64,000 nt of DNA, from positions 93,345 through 157,344 of the forward strand of contig JAFQGT010000002.1 in the NCBI GenBank assembly GCA_017415425.1. The letters are read 5' to 3'. The position numbers and the translations under genes are program-made. The notes below the pieces were generated by a model, which was not told the origin of the DNA, ran no database searches, and saw nothing but the letters and a program-made list of their open reading frames with translations. The stretch is from Oscillospiraceae bacterium (GTDB taxonomy: Bacteria > Bacillota > Clostridia > Oscillospirales > Oscillospiraceae). The first letter of the stretch is position 1. Every line of letters begins with the position of its first letter. Below, piece by piece: positions 35,009 to 43,994 of this stretch.

Positions 35009-35770
35009 ATGCACAGCAAAGAGGAATCCATTGGCGTATTTGACTCCGGCGTGGGCGGTATCAGCGTCCTGCGGGAGCTGCTCAAGTGTATGCCTCAGGA
35101 GAAATATCTGTATTTTGGTGACTCGGCCAATGCTCCCTACGGCAACAAAACCACCCAGCAGGTGCGGCAATTAACTATGGAAGCCGTCCAGCATCTGATG
35201 GCCCAAGGGATCAAGGCGCTGGTTGTGGCCTGCAATACCGCCACAGCGGCTGCCATCAAAGAGCTGCGGGAAACATATCCGAACACCATTATCGTGGGCA
35301 TCGAGCCGGCGCTGAAGGTGGCATCTGATCATTTTCCCACCGGCCGGGTGGGTATTATGGCCACGGAAGTAACCCTCCGGGAGGAGAAGCTGGCGCACCA
35401 GCTGGAACGATTCCCCCGGTTGCAGACCCAGCGGATCCCCGCTCCGGGTCTGGTAGAGCTGATCGAGCGCGGCAAGGGGGATTCTGCCGAAACACAGGTA
35501 CTGCTGGAGACCATCCTGGCACCCTACGCAGGAAAACTGGATGCATTGGTTCTGGGCTGTACCCATTATCCTTTTGTAAAGGAGACCATTGGGAGCATTT
35601 TAGGGGAATCCACCCTGCTGCTGGACGGGGGTGAAGGCACTGCCCGGCAGACCCAACGCTGTCTGGCAGAGGCAGGCCTTCTCCGGGAGGGCACAGGTTC
35701 TGTTACCATACAAAACAGCCTGAATGATCCCGAGATCCTGCAGCTTTCCCATCAGCTGCTGAGAAAATAA
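35009..35770 (+). CDS. murI: Glutamate racemase
   Basis: A 253-residue cofactor-independent racemase supplying D-glutamate for peptidoglycan. The family signatures are the N-terminal IGVFDSGVGGISVLREL, GDSANAPYG, the first catalytic cysteine C75 in ACNTATA and the second in LGCTHYP (about residue 184). Length is slightly short but complete. It follows the M14 peptidase by 70 bases and precedes a DUF89 gene by 44 bases on the same strand. Start ATG 35009 has a weak site. Confidence 0.95.
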   Translation: MHSKEESIGVFDSGVGGISVLRELLKCMPQEKYLYFGDSANAPYGNKTTQQVRQLTMEAVQHLMAQGIKALVVACNTATAAAIKELRETYPNTIIVGIEPALKVASDHFPTGRVGIMATEVTLREEKLAHQLERFPRLQTQRIPAPGLVELIERGKGDSAETQVLLETILAPYAGKLDALVLGCTHYPFVKETIGSILGESTLLLDGGEGTARQTQRCLAEAGLLREGTGSVTIQNSLNDPEILQLSHQLLRK

Positions 35771-35814
35771 CGATTCCCGTCCACCGGGATGCTGCCTTAC
35801 CTGAAGGAGAAACT

Positions 35815-36690
35815 ATGAGTATTGCAATCAATGCCACCTGTTATCTTTGTCATATGAAAAAGCACCTGGAAACCGCTATGGGGTTGGGGGACGAGGAAAC
35901 CGCAACCGCCTTTGCCCGGGAACTGATGCAGATGTATCTGGAAGTCCCTGCCGACACCAGCTCCCCGGAGCTGGTGCCTTTGGTGAATCAGCTCTACCGA
36001 AAGTACTATGGTCTGGAAGAGGACCGCTTCCGGGAGGAAAAAGAGGCCTCCAACCGCTTCGTGTTGGAGCGATTGGACGCAATCGCAGCCCGGATTGCCG
36101 CTGCCCCCGATCGGGTTTATGCCGGATTGCAGTTTGCGCTGCTGGGCAACTACATCGACTTTTCCGCTCTCCACGGGGAAGTCAGCTTTGAAAAACTGGA
36201 CCAAATGCTGGACAGCGCCCAGCAAATTCAGGTAGAGCAGGCCGACTATGCCGCCCTGTGCCGGGATCTAGAGCAAGGCAAAAAGCTGCTGTATCTTACC
36301 GATAACGCCGGTGAGATCTGCTTTGACCGACTGTTTGCCCAGGAGCTTATCCGGGCATATCCCCATCTGCAGATCACCTTCTGTGTACGGGGTGGCCCTT
36401 CTCAGAATGATGCCACCCGGGAGGATGCCATCCTTGCCGGTATCCCCTTCCCTGTGATCGACAACGGCAATACCGTTGCCGGCACGGCACTGAATCAGCT
36501 CTCCCTGGAGGCCAAGGCCGCTCTGGAAGAGGCAGATGTGATCCTTGCCAAAGGACAGGGCAACATTGAAACGATGTACGGCTGCGGCTATAATGTGTAC
36601 TACGCCTTTTTAGTCAAATGTCTCCGGTTCCAGGAGATCTTCCAATTGCCTCAGCTGACCCCTATGCTCCTGCGGGAGAAAAACCTATAA
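35815..36690 (+). CDS. DUF89/ARMT1-like damage-control phosphatase
   Basis: A 291-residue DUF89-family protein. An N-terminal CYLC pair (residues 9 and 12) is present, then the active-site segment YLTDNAGEICFD, CVRGGPSQNDATREDA and KGQGNIETMYG, which carry the metal-binding Asp, Asn and Asp of the family. DUF89 proteins are metal-dependent phosphatases thought to remove damaged or overflow phosphometabolites; the CxxC N-terminus marks the bacterial subgroup. Start ATG 35815 has AAGGAG ahead. It ends at a strong terminator. The adjacency to murI may be incidental. Confidence 0.88.
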   Translation: MSIAINATCYLCHMKKHLETAMGLGDEETATAFARELMQMYLEVPADTSSPELVPLVNQLYRKYYGLEEDRFREEKEASNRFVLERLDAIAARIAAAPDRVYAGLQFALLGNYIDFSALHGEVSFEKLDQMLDSAQQIQVEQADYAALCRDLEQGKKLLYLTDNAGEICFDRLFAQELIRAYPHLQITFCVRGGPSQNDATREDAILAGIPFPVIDNGNTVAGTALNQLSLEAKAALEEADVILAKGQGNIETMYGCGYNVYYAFLVKCLRFQEIFQLPQLTPMLLREKNL

Positions 36691-36726
36691 ACAATGCCCC
36701 CCTGCCACGGCAGGGGGGCATTTTGT
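36691..36726 (+). terminator. Bidirectional terminator
   Basis: Stem AATGCCCCCCTGCC with GGCAGGGGGGCATT, three-base loop, T run; separates the convergent DUF89 gene and mrdA. Confidence 0.9.
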
Positions 36727-36727
36727 A

Positions 36728-38812
36728 TCAGCTAAGTTGATTTTCGTAGATGTTCACGTCACCGATCTCGCCTACCTCAAAGTAGCGGTCCATAATGGCC
36801 TTGGCGATGGGCGCCAGCGCTGCGCCGGATCCACCCTTTTCCACATACACCGCAATGGCGATCCGGGGATTCTCCACAGGAGCAAAGCACACAAAGGCGC
36901 CGTTGTCGGAAGTGCCGCTTATGCCGGTCTGAGCGGTGCCGGTCTTGGCTGCTACCGCAATGGGATAGTCCTTAAAGGTAGTGTAAGCCGTACCGTCCGG
37001 AGTACTGGCAACCATATGCATACCTTCCACATAGGTGCGGTAGGTTTCATCGGAGATCTCCATACTGCTCATCAGCTCCGGCTTGTTTTCATCCTGCAGC
37101 TGCCGATAGTCGGAAGACACCACACGGCTCATAAAGGTAGCTTTATACCGGTTGCCCTGATTGGCCAGCGTTGCGGTATAGACACACAGCTGCAAGGGAG
37201 TAAAGCGGTTTTCGCTCTGTCCGATGGCAGCCAGCACCTGGTCACCGTAGTACCAACGCTTATCATCGCCGGTGTGCAGCTTGGCTTTGGTCTCTTCATT
37301 GGCCCGGTAACCCACATACTCTGGCAGCTCCACACCGGTCTTCTCACCCAGACCCAGACCCTTGGCGGTGCTGTCCATTGCACTTAATGCGATGCGGCCG
37401 CCCAAATCATAGAAGAAGTAGTTACAGGAAACCTGCAAAGCCTTGGCAGCGTGGGTATCTCCGTGGGTATGACCGTAGTTGGTCCAGGCAAGGCAGTTTA
37501 CATAATTTCCTTCCGCCAGCTTAAACCTACCCTTATCATAAATGGTGGTAGTAGAATCGATCAGATTGGACTCCATTGCCGCCACCACCATACTCATTTT
37601 GTAAGTAGAGCCGGGGGGATAGGTAGCCAGCAGCGCCCGGTTATACAAGGGCTTGTATTCATCCTTGGATGTGGTTTCAAAATCCTCAAAGAACGTAGAC
37701 AGATCATAGGAGGGGTAGCTGGCACAGGTAAGAATCTGTCCGGTCTTCACATCGATAGCCACCACCGCGCCACCCTCTGCATCATAGCCGGGGCGACGGG
37801 TTCCGTCCTGATTGGGTTCCCGGTTGCGCATCTGATCAATGATCTGCGCCATCGTATCTTCCGCTACCATCTGCAGGTTGATGTCGATGGACACCTCCAC
37901 ATTGGAGCCGGCCTTGGGTTCGCTGAGATATCGGGAAGAAAGCAACGTGCCGTCGGTAGCCACCGTATCCTCCCGCCAGCCGTCCACGCCGTGGAGGTAC
38001 TCCTCATAGGCAGCCTCCAGGCCGTCCTGTCCTACTTCCGCGTCCATTTCATAGCCGGGGATCGTCTTGTAGTATTCCCACTGCTCCGCATCCATCGCAC
38101 CCACATAGCCCAAAATATGGGCAGCGTATTTGGTGTTGTACTCCCGCACCGTGGAAGCTTCCACGTTCATACCGGGGATATTCAGCTCCACCACCGCCGA
38201 GAGGGTCTCATCCTCTGCGTCGGTGACAAACACATAGTTGGGCAGTGTGCCTACGCAGCGGCGCAGATCCATTTCATACAGAAGACCGATCACCTTGCGA
38301 GCGGTATCATCGGTCCACTCCGCCGGCAAATCATATTTTTCCCGGAGCTTTTCTACCAGCAGAGGGGCGGTGATATCCGAATCCAACCCGCCCTTGAACT
38401 CCAGATACTGCTGGAAATAGCTTTGGTAACTGCTGTTATATTCGTCCAGTGTATAGGTGAAGGGCCGCTCCTCCGAGATCGGGAAATGCTCCGTATAGGT
38501 AATACCCGTTTCCTCACACCGCTGCACCAGATTGTAGAGATACTGATTGGTACCGGTGGCAGACAGCAGCACAAAGTGGTTCAGCACCAGATCGTAACTG
38601 GCCCGGTTGCTGACCAAAAGATTACCGTTTCTGTCCAGAATATCACCCCGGGCAGCCTTCACCCGGGTCAAGGTGGTAAAAGTAGACTGGTTGTCCGTAT
38701 TGCCTCCGGTTTTGATAATCTGCTCGTTATACAGCTTCATAGCAAACAATGCTATGATCACAAAAAACACCAACAGCACGATGCCGGCACGAAGTTTACT
38801 TATTCTTTCCAT
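36728..38812 (-). CDS. mrdA: Penicillin-binding protein 2 (elongasome transpeptidase)
   Basis: A 694-residue class B penicillin-binding protein. One N-terminal membrane helix (8-27), a dimerisation domain starting RGDILDRNGNLLVSN, and a transpeptidase domain with the three active-site motifs STYK (SxxK), SCN (SxN) and KTGTAQ. It crosslinks lateral-wall peptidoglycan with RodA and the Mre proteins. It is the last gene of maf-mreC-mreD-mrdA and overlaps mreD by 13 bases. The start ATG 38812 has GGAGGCGA ahead. Length is normal for Clostridia. Confidence 0.95.
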   Translation of the reverse strand: MERISKLRAGIVLLVFFVIIALFAMKLYNEQIIKTGGNTDNQSTFTTLTRVKAARGDILDRNGNLLVSNRASYDLVLNHFVLLSATGTNQYLYNLVQRCEETGITYTEHFPISEERPFTYTLDEYNSSYQSYFQQYLEFKGGLDSDITAPLLVEKLREKYDLPAEWTDDTARKVIGLLYEMDLRRCVGTLPNYVFVTDAEDETLSAVVELNIPGMNVEASTVREYNTKYAAHILGYVGAMDAEQWEYYKTIPGYEMDAEVGQDGLEAAYEEYLHGVDGWREDTVATDGTLLSSRYLSEPKAGSNVEVSIDINLQMVAEDTMAQIIDQMRNREPNQDGTRRPGYDAEGGAVVAIDVKTGQILTCASYPSYDLSTFFEDFETTSKDEYKPLYNRALLATYPPGSTYKMSMVVAAMESNLIDSTTTIYDKGRFKLAEGNYVNCLAWTNYGHTHGDTHAAKALQVSCNYFFYDLGGRIALSAMDSTAKGLGLGEKTGVELPEYVGYRANEETKAKLHTGDDKRWYYGDQVLAAIGQSENRFTPLQLCVYTATLANQGNRYKATFMSRVVSSDYRQLQDENKPELMSSMEISDETYRTYVEGMHMVASTPDGTAYTTFKDYPIAVAAKTGTAQTGISGTSDNGAFVCFAPVENPRIAIAVYVEKGGSGAALAPIAKAIMDRYFEVGEIGDVNIYENQLS

Positions 38813-39378
38813 ACTTCGCCTCCAATCGCGCCGATGGCCTTACAAACAGGATACAAAACAGGAACAGCGATCAGCGACAGGCCGGCTGTGATCAAAAATC
38901 CCCACACCCGTCGCCAGTGGGTCAGTCCCAAAAACAGGCCCAGGGCAAACATAATCAGTTCAAACAAGATCATCGCTGCCGCTGTGCAGATCAGTGTGGA
39001 GGAAAAGCCCTGTTGCAAAAACGCCTGCCGGAAGATGCACAACAAAACCGCCAGCGCAGTGATCGCCACCAGCGCATACGGTCCGTGGGCAGTTCCTGTG
39101 AACAGATACAGTGCCGATGCCACCAGCGCAAAGACGCTGCCGTTTTCTGATCCCTCCAGAATGCAGATCAGAAAGATCCCGCAGGGCACCAGCTCAGTGG
39201 TGGCACCCATCACCCGAACGTGACACAGCAGCACATCCTGCAGCACAGACAGCACCAGCAGGACTCCCAGATACAGTCCCCATTTCAGACAGACTTTTTG
39301 CTGCTTACCGGTAAGAAGCAGGTGGCTGATGAGGCTGCTTTGGGGTTTATCGGGTTTGAATTCGTGTTTTTTCGCCAT
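38800..39378 (-). CDS. mreD: Rod shape-determining protein MreD
   Basis: A 192-residue membrane protein with a basic N-terminal 30 residues then about five to six helices; it contains LVPCGIFLICILEGSENGSVFAL, the MreD pattern PxxxL...G...G. It belongs to the elongasome with MreC and PBP2. Translation may start at ATG 39378 (AGGGTGAG ahead) or at GTG 39387, which overlaps the mreC stop as GTGA; the ATG is preferred. Confidence 0.9.
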   Translation of the reverse strand: MAKKHEFKPDKPQSSLISHLLLTGKQQKVCLKWGLYLGVLLVLSVLQDVLLCHVRVMGATTELVPCGIFLICILEGSENGSVFALVASALYLFTGTAHGPYALVAITALAVLLCIFRQAFLQQGFSSTLICTAAAMILFELIMFALGLFLGLTHWRRVWGFLITAGLSLIAVPVLYPVCKAIGAIGGEVWKE

Positions 39379-39383
39379 AATGC

Positions 39384-40214
39384 TCACCCTGCGTTATACT
39401 CAGTGACAATAAAGACCTGCTCCAGGCTGCCAATGTCCGCAGCAGGCTCCAGCAGTGCGTATTTGGCAACGCCGGTATCATCAAAGCCTGCATCCACCAC
39501 ATAGCCCAGAATCAGATTCCGGGGATAGACCGTAGAGCCGGTGGTGACCACCTGGTCGTGGTTGCGGATGGTCGCCGAAGATGGCAGATAGTCCATACGC
39601 AGCAAACCCTCCAGACCGGAGGAATAGCCGCCCTGCACCATACCGTTGTGTCCGGTGGCAGCAATGGTTGCGGAGATCTCCAAAGAGGAGTCCAGCACAG
39701 ATTTGATCACAGCATAGTTCACGCCCACCTCGCTGACCAAACCCACCAGCTCACCGTTGGAGGTGATGGCGCACATACCCTCGGCAATGCCGATGTTGCT
39801 GCCCCGGTTGATGGTAAAGGTGCTGCTCCAATCATTGGAGCTCCAGGAGATGATGTAGCCGTCCACCAACTTGTAGTCCTCGTTGGCATCGATCAGATTC
39901 AGCACCGCCCGAAGCCGCTCGTTCTCTCTGGCAATGGAATCGGCGTTGCGGGCATCATCCTGTATGGCTGCCAGTTCCTCTTTCAGCGCCTTATTCTCCG
40001 CCACCAAAGACTCATATTCAAACATATAGCTGTAAAACTGCTGCGCCTGATCCGTCAGCCTGCTGAAGCCGGCACGAACGGGAGACAGAACACCCTGCAC
40101 AAACATTTGAGGCAGGTTCAAACCGGTCAGGGAGCTGACCACCGTCAGCACCACCGCCAGCAACACAGCAATCACCAGAACCACACGGATCCGGTTTGTA
40201 AAATAATGCTTCAT
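39384..40214 (-). CDS. mreC: Rod shape-determining protein MreC
   Basis: A 276-residue protein: one N-terminal membrane helix (9-30), a coiled coil (about 60-105, YESLVAENKALKEEL) and two beta domains with NRGSNIGIAEGM, GLVGLVSEVG-like strand and DQVVTTGSTVYPRNLILG. MreC is the extracytoplasmic scaffold that activates PBP2. The gene starts next to the maf stop. mreB is not in the cluster, so it is encoded elsewhere. Confidence 0.95.
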   Translation of the reverse strand: MKHYFTNRIRVVLVIAVLLAVVLTVVSSLTGLNLPQMFVQGVLSPVRAGFSRLTDQAQQFYSYMFEYESLVAENKALKEELAAIQDDARNADSIARENERLRAVLNLIDANEDYKLVDGYIISWSSNDWSSTFTINRGSNIGIAEGMCAITSNGELVGLVSEVGVNYAVIKSVLDSSLEISATIAATGHNGMVQGGYSSGLEGLLRMDYLPSSATIRNHDQVVTTGSTVYPRNLILGYVVDAGFDDTGVAKYALLEPAADIGSLEQVFIVTEYNAG

Positions 40215-40787
40215 TTACGCATCCTCCATCAATTCCGGGGCAATTTCCCGGAGGATTTGACCCAGACGGCACACCGGAAGACCCATCACATTGTAATAAT
40301 CTCCCACAATTCCCTCTGCGAACAACGCCGCGCCGCCCTGGATTCCGTACGCACCTGCTTTATCCATTGGCTCGCCGGTACGGATATAGGAAAGGATCTC
40401 CTCATCAGAAAGGGGGCGAAAACGGATATCCGTCACCTCTGTGCCGACAACGGCGGTACTGCCCCGCAGTACGGTCATACCGGTCATCACCTGATGGCTG
40501 TTTCCCGACAACATTCGAAGCATCCGAAAGGCATCCTCTTCATCCTTGGGTTTGCCCAATACCTGCCCGTCGCAGACCACAATGGTATCCGCCGCCACCA
40601 CCACATCGTCATTGCCGTGGGGGATGGCCTCTGCCTTCAGCCGGCTGACCCGGGCCACTTCCTCACTGGGAGAAGCAGCAGGATCCATTGCCTCGTCCAC
40701 AGAGGAAACGCGGATTTCAAACGGAATACGAAACAGCTCCATCAGCGTTTTCCGCCGGGGAGATTGCGATGCCAGAATCAATTGCAT
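40215..40787 (-). CDS. maf: Maf family nucleoside triphosphate pyrophosphatase
   Basis: A 190-residue Maf protein with LILASQSPRRKTLMEL at the N-terminus, the VVAADTIVV strand and GKPKDEEDA loop. Maf hydrolyses dTTP, UTP and some modified nucleotides and is a traditional member of mre clusters. Position at the head of the mre-mrdA operon is as in Bacillus and many Clostridia. Start ATG 40787 has GAGGAA ahead. Confidence 0.95.
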   Translation of the reverse strand: MQLILASQSPRRKTLMELFRIPFEIRVSSVDEAMDPAASPSEEVARVSRLKAEAIPHGNDDVVVAADTIVVCDGQVLGKPKDEEDAFRMLRMLSGNSHQVMTGMTVLRGSTAVVGTEVTDIRFRPLSDEEILSYIRTGEPMDKAGAYGIQGGAALFAEGIVGDYYNVMGLPVCRLGQILREIAPELMEDA

Positions 40788-40823
40788 AGGTAATTCCTCA
40801 AATCTTGGGTAGTTTGGGCGAAT

Positions 40824-42902
40824 CTATTCCACGCCTCTTAAGTACAGACCTCTGGTGCAGGCACCAGGATCAAAAGCGCCTGGATGCTCGTAGGCAGCCA
40901 GCACCCGATCCACCTCCGTGGGATTTTCCGTGGTGAAATACAGCCGGGTGGCCCACAGGCCCAGCTTGCCCAGATCCTCCTGCCGATCCAGCCAGCTGAG
41001 TTTTTTGCCGTTGAGCAGGACGCTGCGGCAAGTATTTCCGTCCTTGATAACCGGAAACTCCGCACCGGTCTTGTCCACCAACTTGGTGGGAGCCAAATGG
41101 CAAGTACACTGCCCGGTCTTGCCCCTTATCAGGCAGTTTTCCGTGATCATCAAAGGCAGCCGGCCGTAGGCCAGTATTTCACAGGGTACTGCCTTGCTCA
41201 CATCCCGGATCTGAGGCAGAGTCATCTCAAAGCTCAGACAGGCAGACCGCAGCTCCAGCTCCCGGGCGATATTCACCGCAATGGAGTTGTACAGGTTCAG
41301 ACCAAAGTCGCCTCTGGCCCGAATACCACACTCTCGCAGAGGCAACAGCAGGCCCACATTGCCGATCAGTGCTTCCCTGACGCCCAGTGACTTTACTATC
41401 AGCAGATCCTGCCGCAGCTTACTCAGCTCGCCGTCGTGGACGATCCGGGGCAGCACCGCGCAGACCTTCACCTGCTGCGTCAGTTTCCGGCACAGGTTTT
41501 GATCTTCAACAAGAATGTGCAGCGGCACATACAAAATCTCCGGAATTGCTTTTAACAGTTTGGCCGTGATCTGCTCCCGGGTAGTCACCTGCACCGTCAG
41601 CTCCGGATGGGTCCGAGGGCCGCTGTAACGGACTGTCTTTTGGGGTCTTCCCAGCACAGGATCTTCCATTCGTGCCCGCTGGGCGGTGAGCATATTCAGC
41701 ACATCCCGCCGCAGACCGTTGATGGCAGCGGCAGACAAGGTCAGCCCCGGATCGATCTGAGAACTGACATCCACACACCGGTAAGGTGTGCCGCCGGTCT
41801 TGCTGAGCCGAGCAGCCAATTCCTCGTGGGTCAGCTCTGTCACCCGGGCCTGCTCCGGCGCAGGGCCGTTTATGATGCTGACCAGACCGTTGGGATCAGT
41901 CACCTGCAGGCAGCTGCTGCCGTTTTTCACCGTCATATAGAACCGAATAGGCACGAGAGCATTTTCCGCAGTCTCGTAGCTCTGGCGGATCTGCTTGCAC
42001 CAGCGCTCATCATCCTGCTGCTCCTGCCGGGTGCCAAACATATGGTTTCCGGTTTTTCCGGAATAGTAATCGGTAAAGCCTTGTCGGTTGAAGGCGGTGT
42101 GGAGGATATCCATCATATCCCCAGCAACCTGTCCCTCATCCAAGATCCGCCGGTATACATTGGTAACAGCCGCCACATATTCCGGCCGTTTCATCCGCCC
42201 CTCCAGTTTCAGAGAGGTCACGCCCAGTGCCTCCAGATCTTTCACATACTGGGCGGTGCAGTTATCCTTCAAGCTCAGCGGATACTTGTTCTCCCAGCGT
42301 CCGTGGCCGTAACTCTGGCGGCAGGGTTGGGCACACCGACCCCGGTTACCGGACCGACCGCCGATGGCGGCGGACAGATAGCACTGTCCGGAGTAACCCA
42401 TACACAGAGCGCCGTGACCGAATACCTCGATCTCAATGGGAGAGTTGTGGCAGATATAGCGGATCTCCTCCCGGCTCAGCTCCCGGCTGAGAACCACCCG
42501 GCTCATACCCATCCCCGCGCAAAATTGCACGCCGGGCAGAGAGTGGACGGTCATCTGAGTAGAACCGTGAATGGGAATCTGGGGCGCAATCTGCTTGCAC
42601 AGCTGTAAAATACCCAGATCCTGCACAATAAACGCATCCACGCCGGACAAAGCGGCGTGACGAATCAGCGCTGCAGCCTCCTGGGATTCCTTATCGGAAA
42701 CCAGGGTGTTCAGGGTCAGATGAACGGCCACACCGCGAATATGACAATATTTGACAGCCTCGGTCAACGTCTGGGGCGTAAAATTCTTGGCGCTCTGCCG
42801 GGCGTTGAACTGCCCGCAGCCCAGATACACGGCGTTAGCTCCGTTTTGTACTGCCGCCCGCAGGGCCTCCATAGAGCCGGCGGGTGCTAAAAGTTCCAGC
42901 AT
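40824..42902 (-). CDS. U32-family peptidase (tRNA/rRNA hydroxylation type) with DUF3656
   Basis: A 692-residue protein. The N-terminal barrel begins MLELLAPAGSMEALRAAVQ and has NAVYLG and the U32 signature EVFGHGALCMGYSGQCYLS followed by GNRGRCAQPCR, cysteines that in related proteins (TrhP/RlhA) hold an iron-sulfur cluster used for prephenate-dependent RNA hydroxylation. The second half is the collagenase-like DUF3656 part. Proteolysis was the old annotation; RNA hydroxylation is known for E. coli relatives. The start ATG 42902 has GGAGAG ahead. Confidence 0.88.
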   Translation of the reverse strand: MLELLAPAGSMEALRAAVQNGANAVYLGCGQFNARQSAKNFTPQTLTEAVKYCHIRGVAVHLTLNTLVSDKESQEAAALIRHAALSGVDAFIVQDLGILQLCKQIAPQIPIHGSTQMTVHSLPGVQFCAGMGMSRVVLSRELSREEIRYICHNSPIEIEVFGHGALCMGYSGQCYLSAAIGGRSGNRGRCAQPCRQSYGHGRWENKYPLSLKDNCTAQYVKDLEALGVTSLKLEGRMKRPEYVAAVTNVYRRILDEGQVAGDMMDILHTAFNRQGFTDYYSGKTGNHMFGTRQEQQDDERWCKQIRQSYETAENALVPIRFYMTVKNGSSCLQVTDPNGLVSIINGPAPEQARVTELTHEELAARLSKTGGTPYRCVDVSSQIDPGLTLSAAAINGLRRDVLNMLTAQRARMEDPVLGRPQKTVRYSGPRTHPELTVQVTTREQITAKLLKAIPEILYVPLHILVEDQNLCRKLTQQVKVCAVLPRIVHDGELSKLRQDLLIVKSLGVREALIGNVGLLLPLRECGIRARGDFGLNLYNSIAVNIARELELRSACLSFEMTLPQIRDVSKAVPCEILAYGRLPLMITENCLIRGKTGQCTCHLAPTKLVDKTGAEFPVIKDGNTCRSVLLNGKKLSWLDRQEDLGKLGLWATRLYFTTENPTEVDRVLAAYEHPGAFDPGACTRGLYLRGVE

Positions 42903-42984
42903 ATATTTTCTCTCCATACGGTATACTTAGATCTATTATAGCACAAATCCCTACGCTCTGCTACCCTAACCGAAGAAAATTCAC

Positions 42985-43024
42985 AAAAAAGTTGGCGTTT
43001 TCCAAACCTTGGAAAACGCCAACT
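42985..43024 (-). terminator. Terminator after DUF2284 gene
   Basis: Stem GTTGGCGTTTTCCA with TGGAAAACGCCAAC, loop of four, followed on the minus strand by six T. Confidence 0.9.
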
Positions 43025-43032
43025 TCCATCCG

Positions 43033-43569
43033 TCAGTAAAACAGTAGAGAGTACCAGGTGACGATATTTTCCCCGTACTGAAACTCCAGTCCAAGACTCT
43101 CCAGCAACGGAATCACATTGATGCCGTGACTCTCCACGCAGGGGTGCATTTTTTCCGGGAATCGGCAAGGCTGCCCATCCATCCAAGCGCAGCGCTCACA
43201 CAGGTGGCAGGACTCGGTAGAGAGGATATAGGGCTCTTTCCCCTGCTGCCGAAACAGCTCCCGCACTTGATTGGTCACATCCTCGTGGGCTGGACGGGTA
43301 GCCAGGGTTTCCCCAATATCGGCAATATCCCGCACCTCTACAATCGTGCCGATCAGCAGGCAGTTCCGGTATCCCAGACATCGGTTTTTGCAAGTTTCCA
43401 ACGTTCCCACCGCCGGCGGGCAAGCCCAGGAAGTGTTGTACATCGGACATTCTGCGGTGCAAATATAACGGATACGGTCGGAAAACTCCAGCTGGGCAGG
43501 CTCAAAGAAATGATACATGTACAATGGCAGCTGTGACAGCTGTTCCTCCAGTTTCTCTCTATCGATCAT
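43033..43569 (-). CDS. DUF2284 cysteine-rich metal-binding protein
   Basis: A 178-residue soluble protein with many cysteines: CTAECPMY, WACPPAVG, CKNRCLGY, CHLCERC, PCRFPEKMHPC. The WACPP motif and spacing match DUF2284, predicted to bind an iron-sulfur cluster or zinc. Function is unknown. The ATGA overlap of its start with the stop of the upstream phosphatase gene indicates coupling. It ends at a strong terminator. Confidence 0.85.
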   Translation of the reverse strand: MIDREKLEEQLSQLPLYMYHFFEPAQLEFSDRIRYICTAECPMYNTSWACPPAVGTLETCKNRCLGYRNCLLIGTIVEVRDIADIGETLATRPAHEDVTNQVRELFRQQGKEPYILSTESCHLCERCAWMDGQPCRFPEKMHPCVESHGINVIPLLESLGLEFQYGENIVTWYSLLFY

Positions 43570-43994
43570 ATCAGTTCCTCCAGGATCCGGCTGCAGCCTT
43601 CATATATGTCGTTCCAGGTGTCAGTGAAATTGCCGGTGTACCACGGGTCCGCCACGTCCCGGCTCAGAAAAGGCAGGAACTTGCCATAATCCGGAAACAT
43701 CCGATTCAGCCGGTGCAGGTTGCTGCGATCCATATAGTAAATGTAATCATAGGCATCCAGATCCCCGGCGCTAATCTGCCGGGCGTGATGCCCATCACAG
43801 CAGATGCCGTGGGCAGCCAGTTCCCGGCGGGCAGGGGGATAGACCGGATTGCCCAGCTCCTCCCGGCTGGCCGCGGCGGACGCGATTTGCAGACGATCGG
43901 ATAAACCTGCTTTGGTAGCCATATCCTTCAGTACAAATTCTGCCATAGGGCTTCTGCAAATATTGCCGTGGCATACGAATAGTATCTTTATCAT
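43566..43994 (-). CDS. Low-molecular-weight protein-tyrosine phosphatase
   Basis: A 142-residue phosphatase. The P-loop VCHGNICRSPMAE (CX5RS) starts at residue 8, and the general acid is in DPWYTGNF. Such enzymes dephosphorylate protein tyrosine or arginine (YwlE type); the residue after the loop does not settle which. Coupled to the DUF2284 gene. Its ribosome site is poor (GGAG 14 bases away). Confidence 0.92.
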   Translation of the reverse strand: MIKILFVCHGNICRSPMAEFVLKDMATKAGLSDRLQIASAAASREELGNPVYPPARRELAAHGICCDGHHARQISAGDLDAYDYIYYMDRSNLHRLNRMFPDYGKFLPFLSRDVADPWYTGNFTDTWNDIYEGCSRILEELI

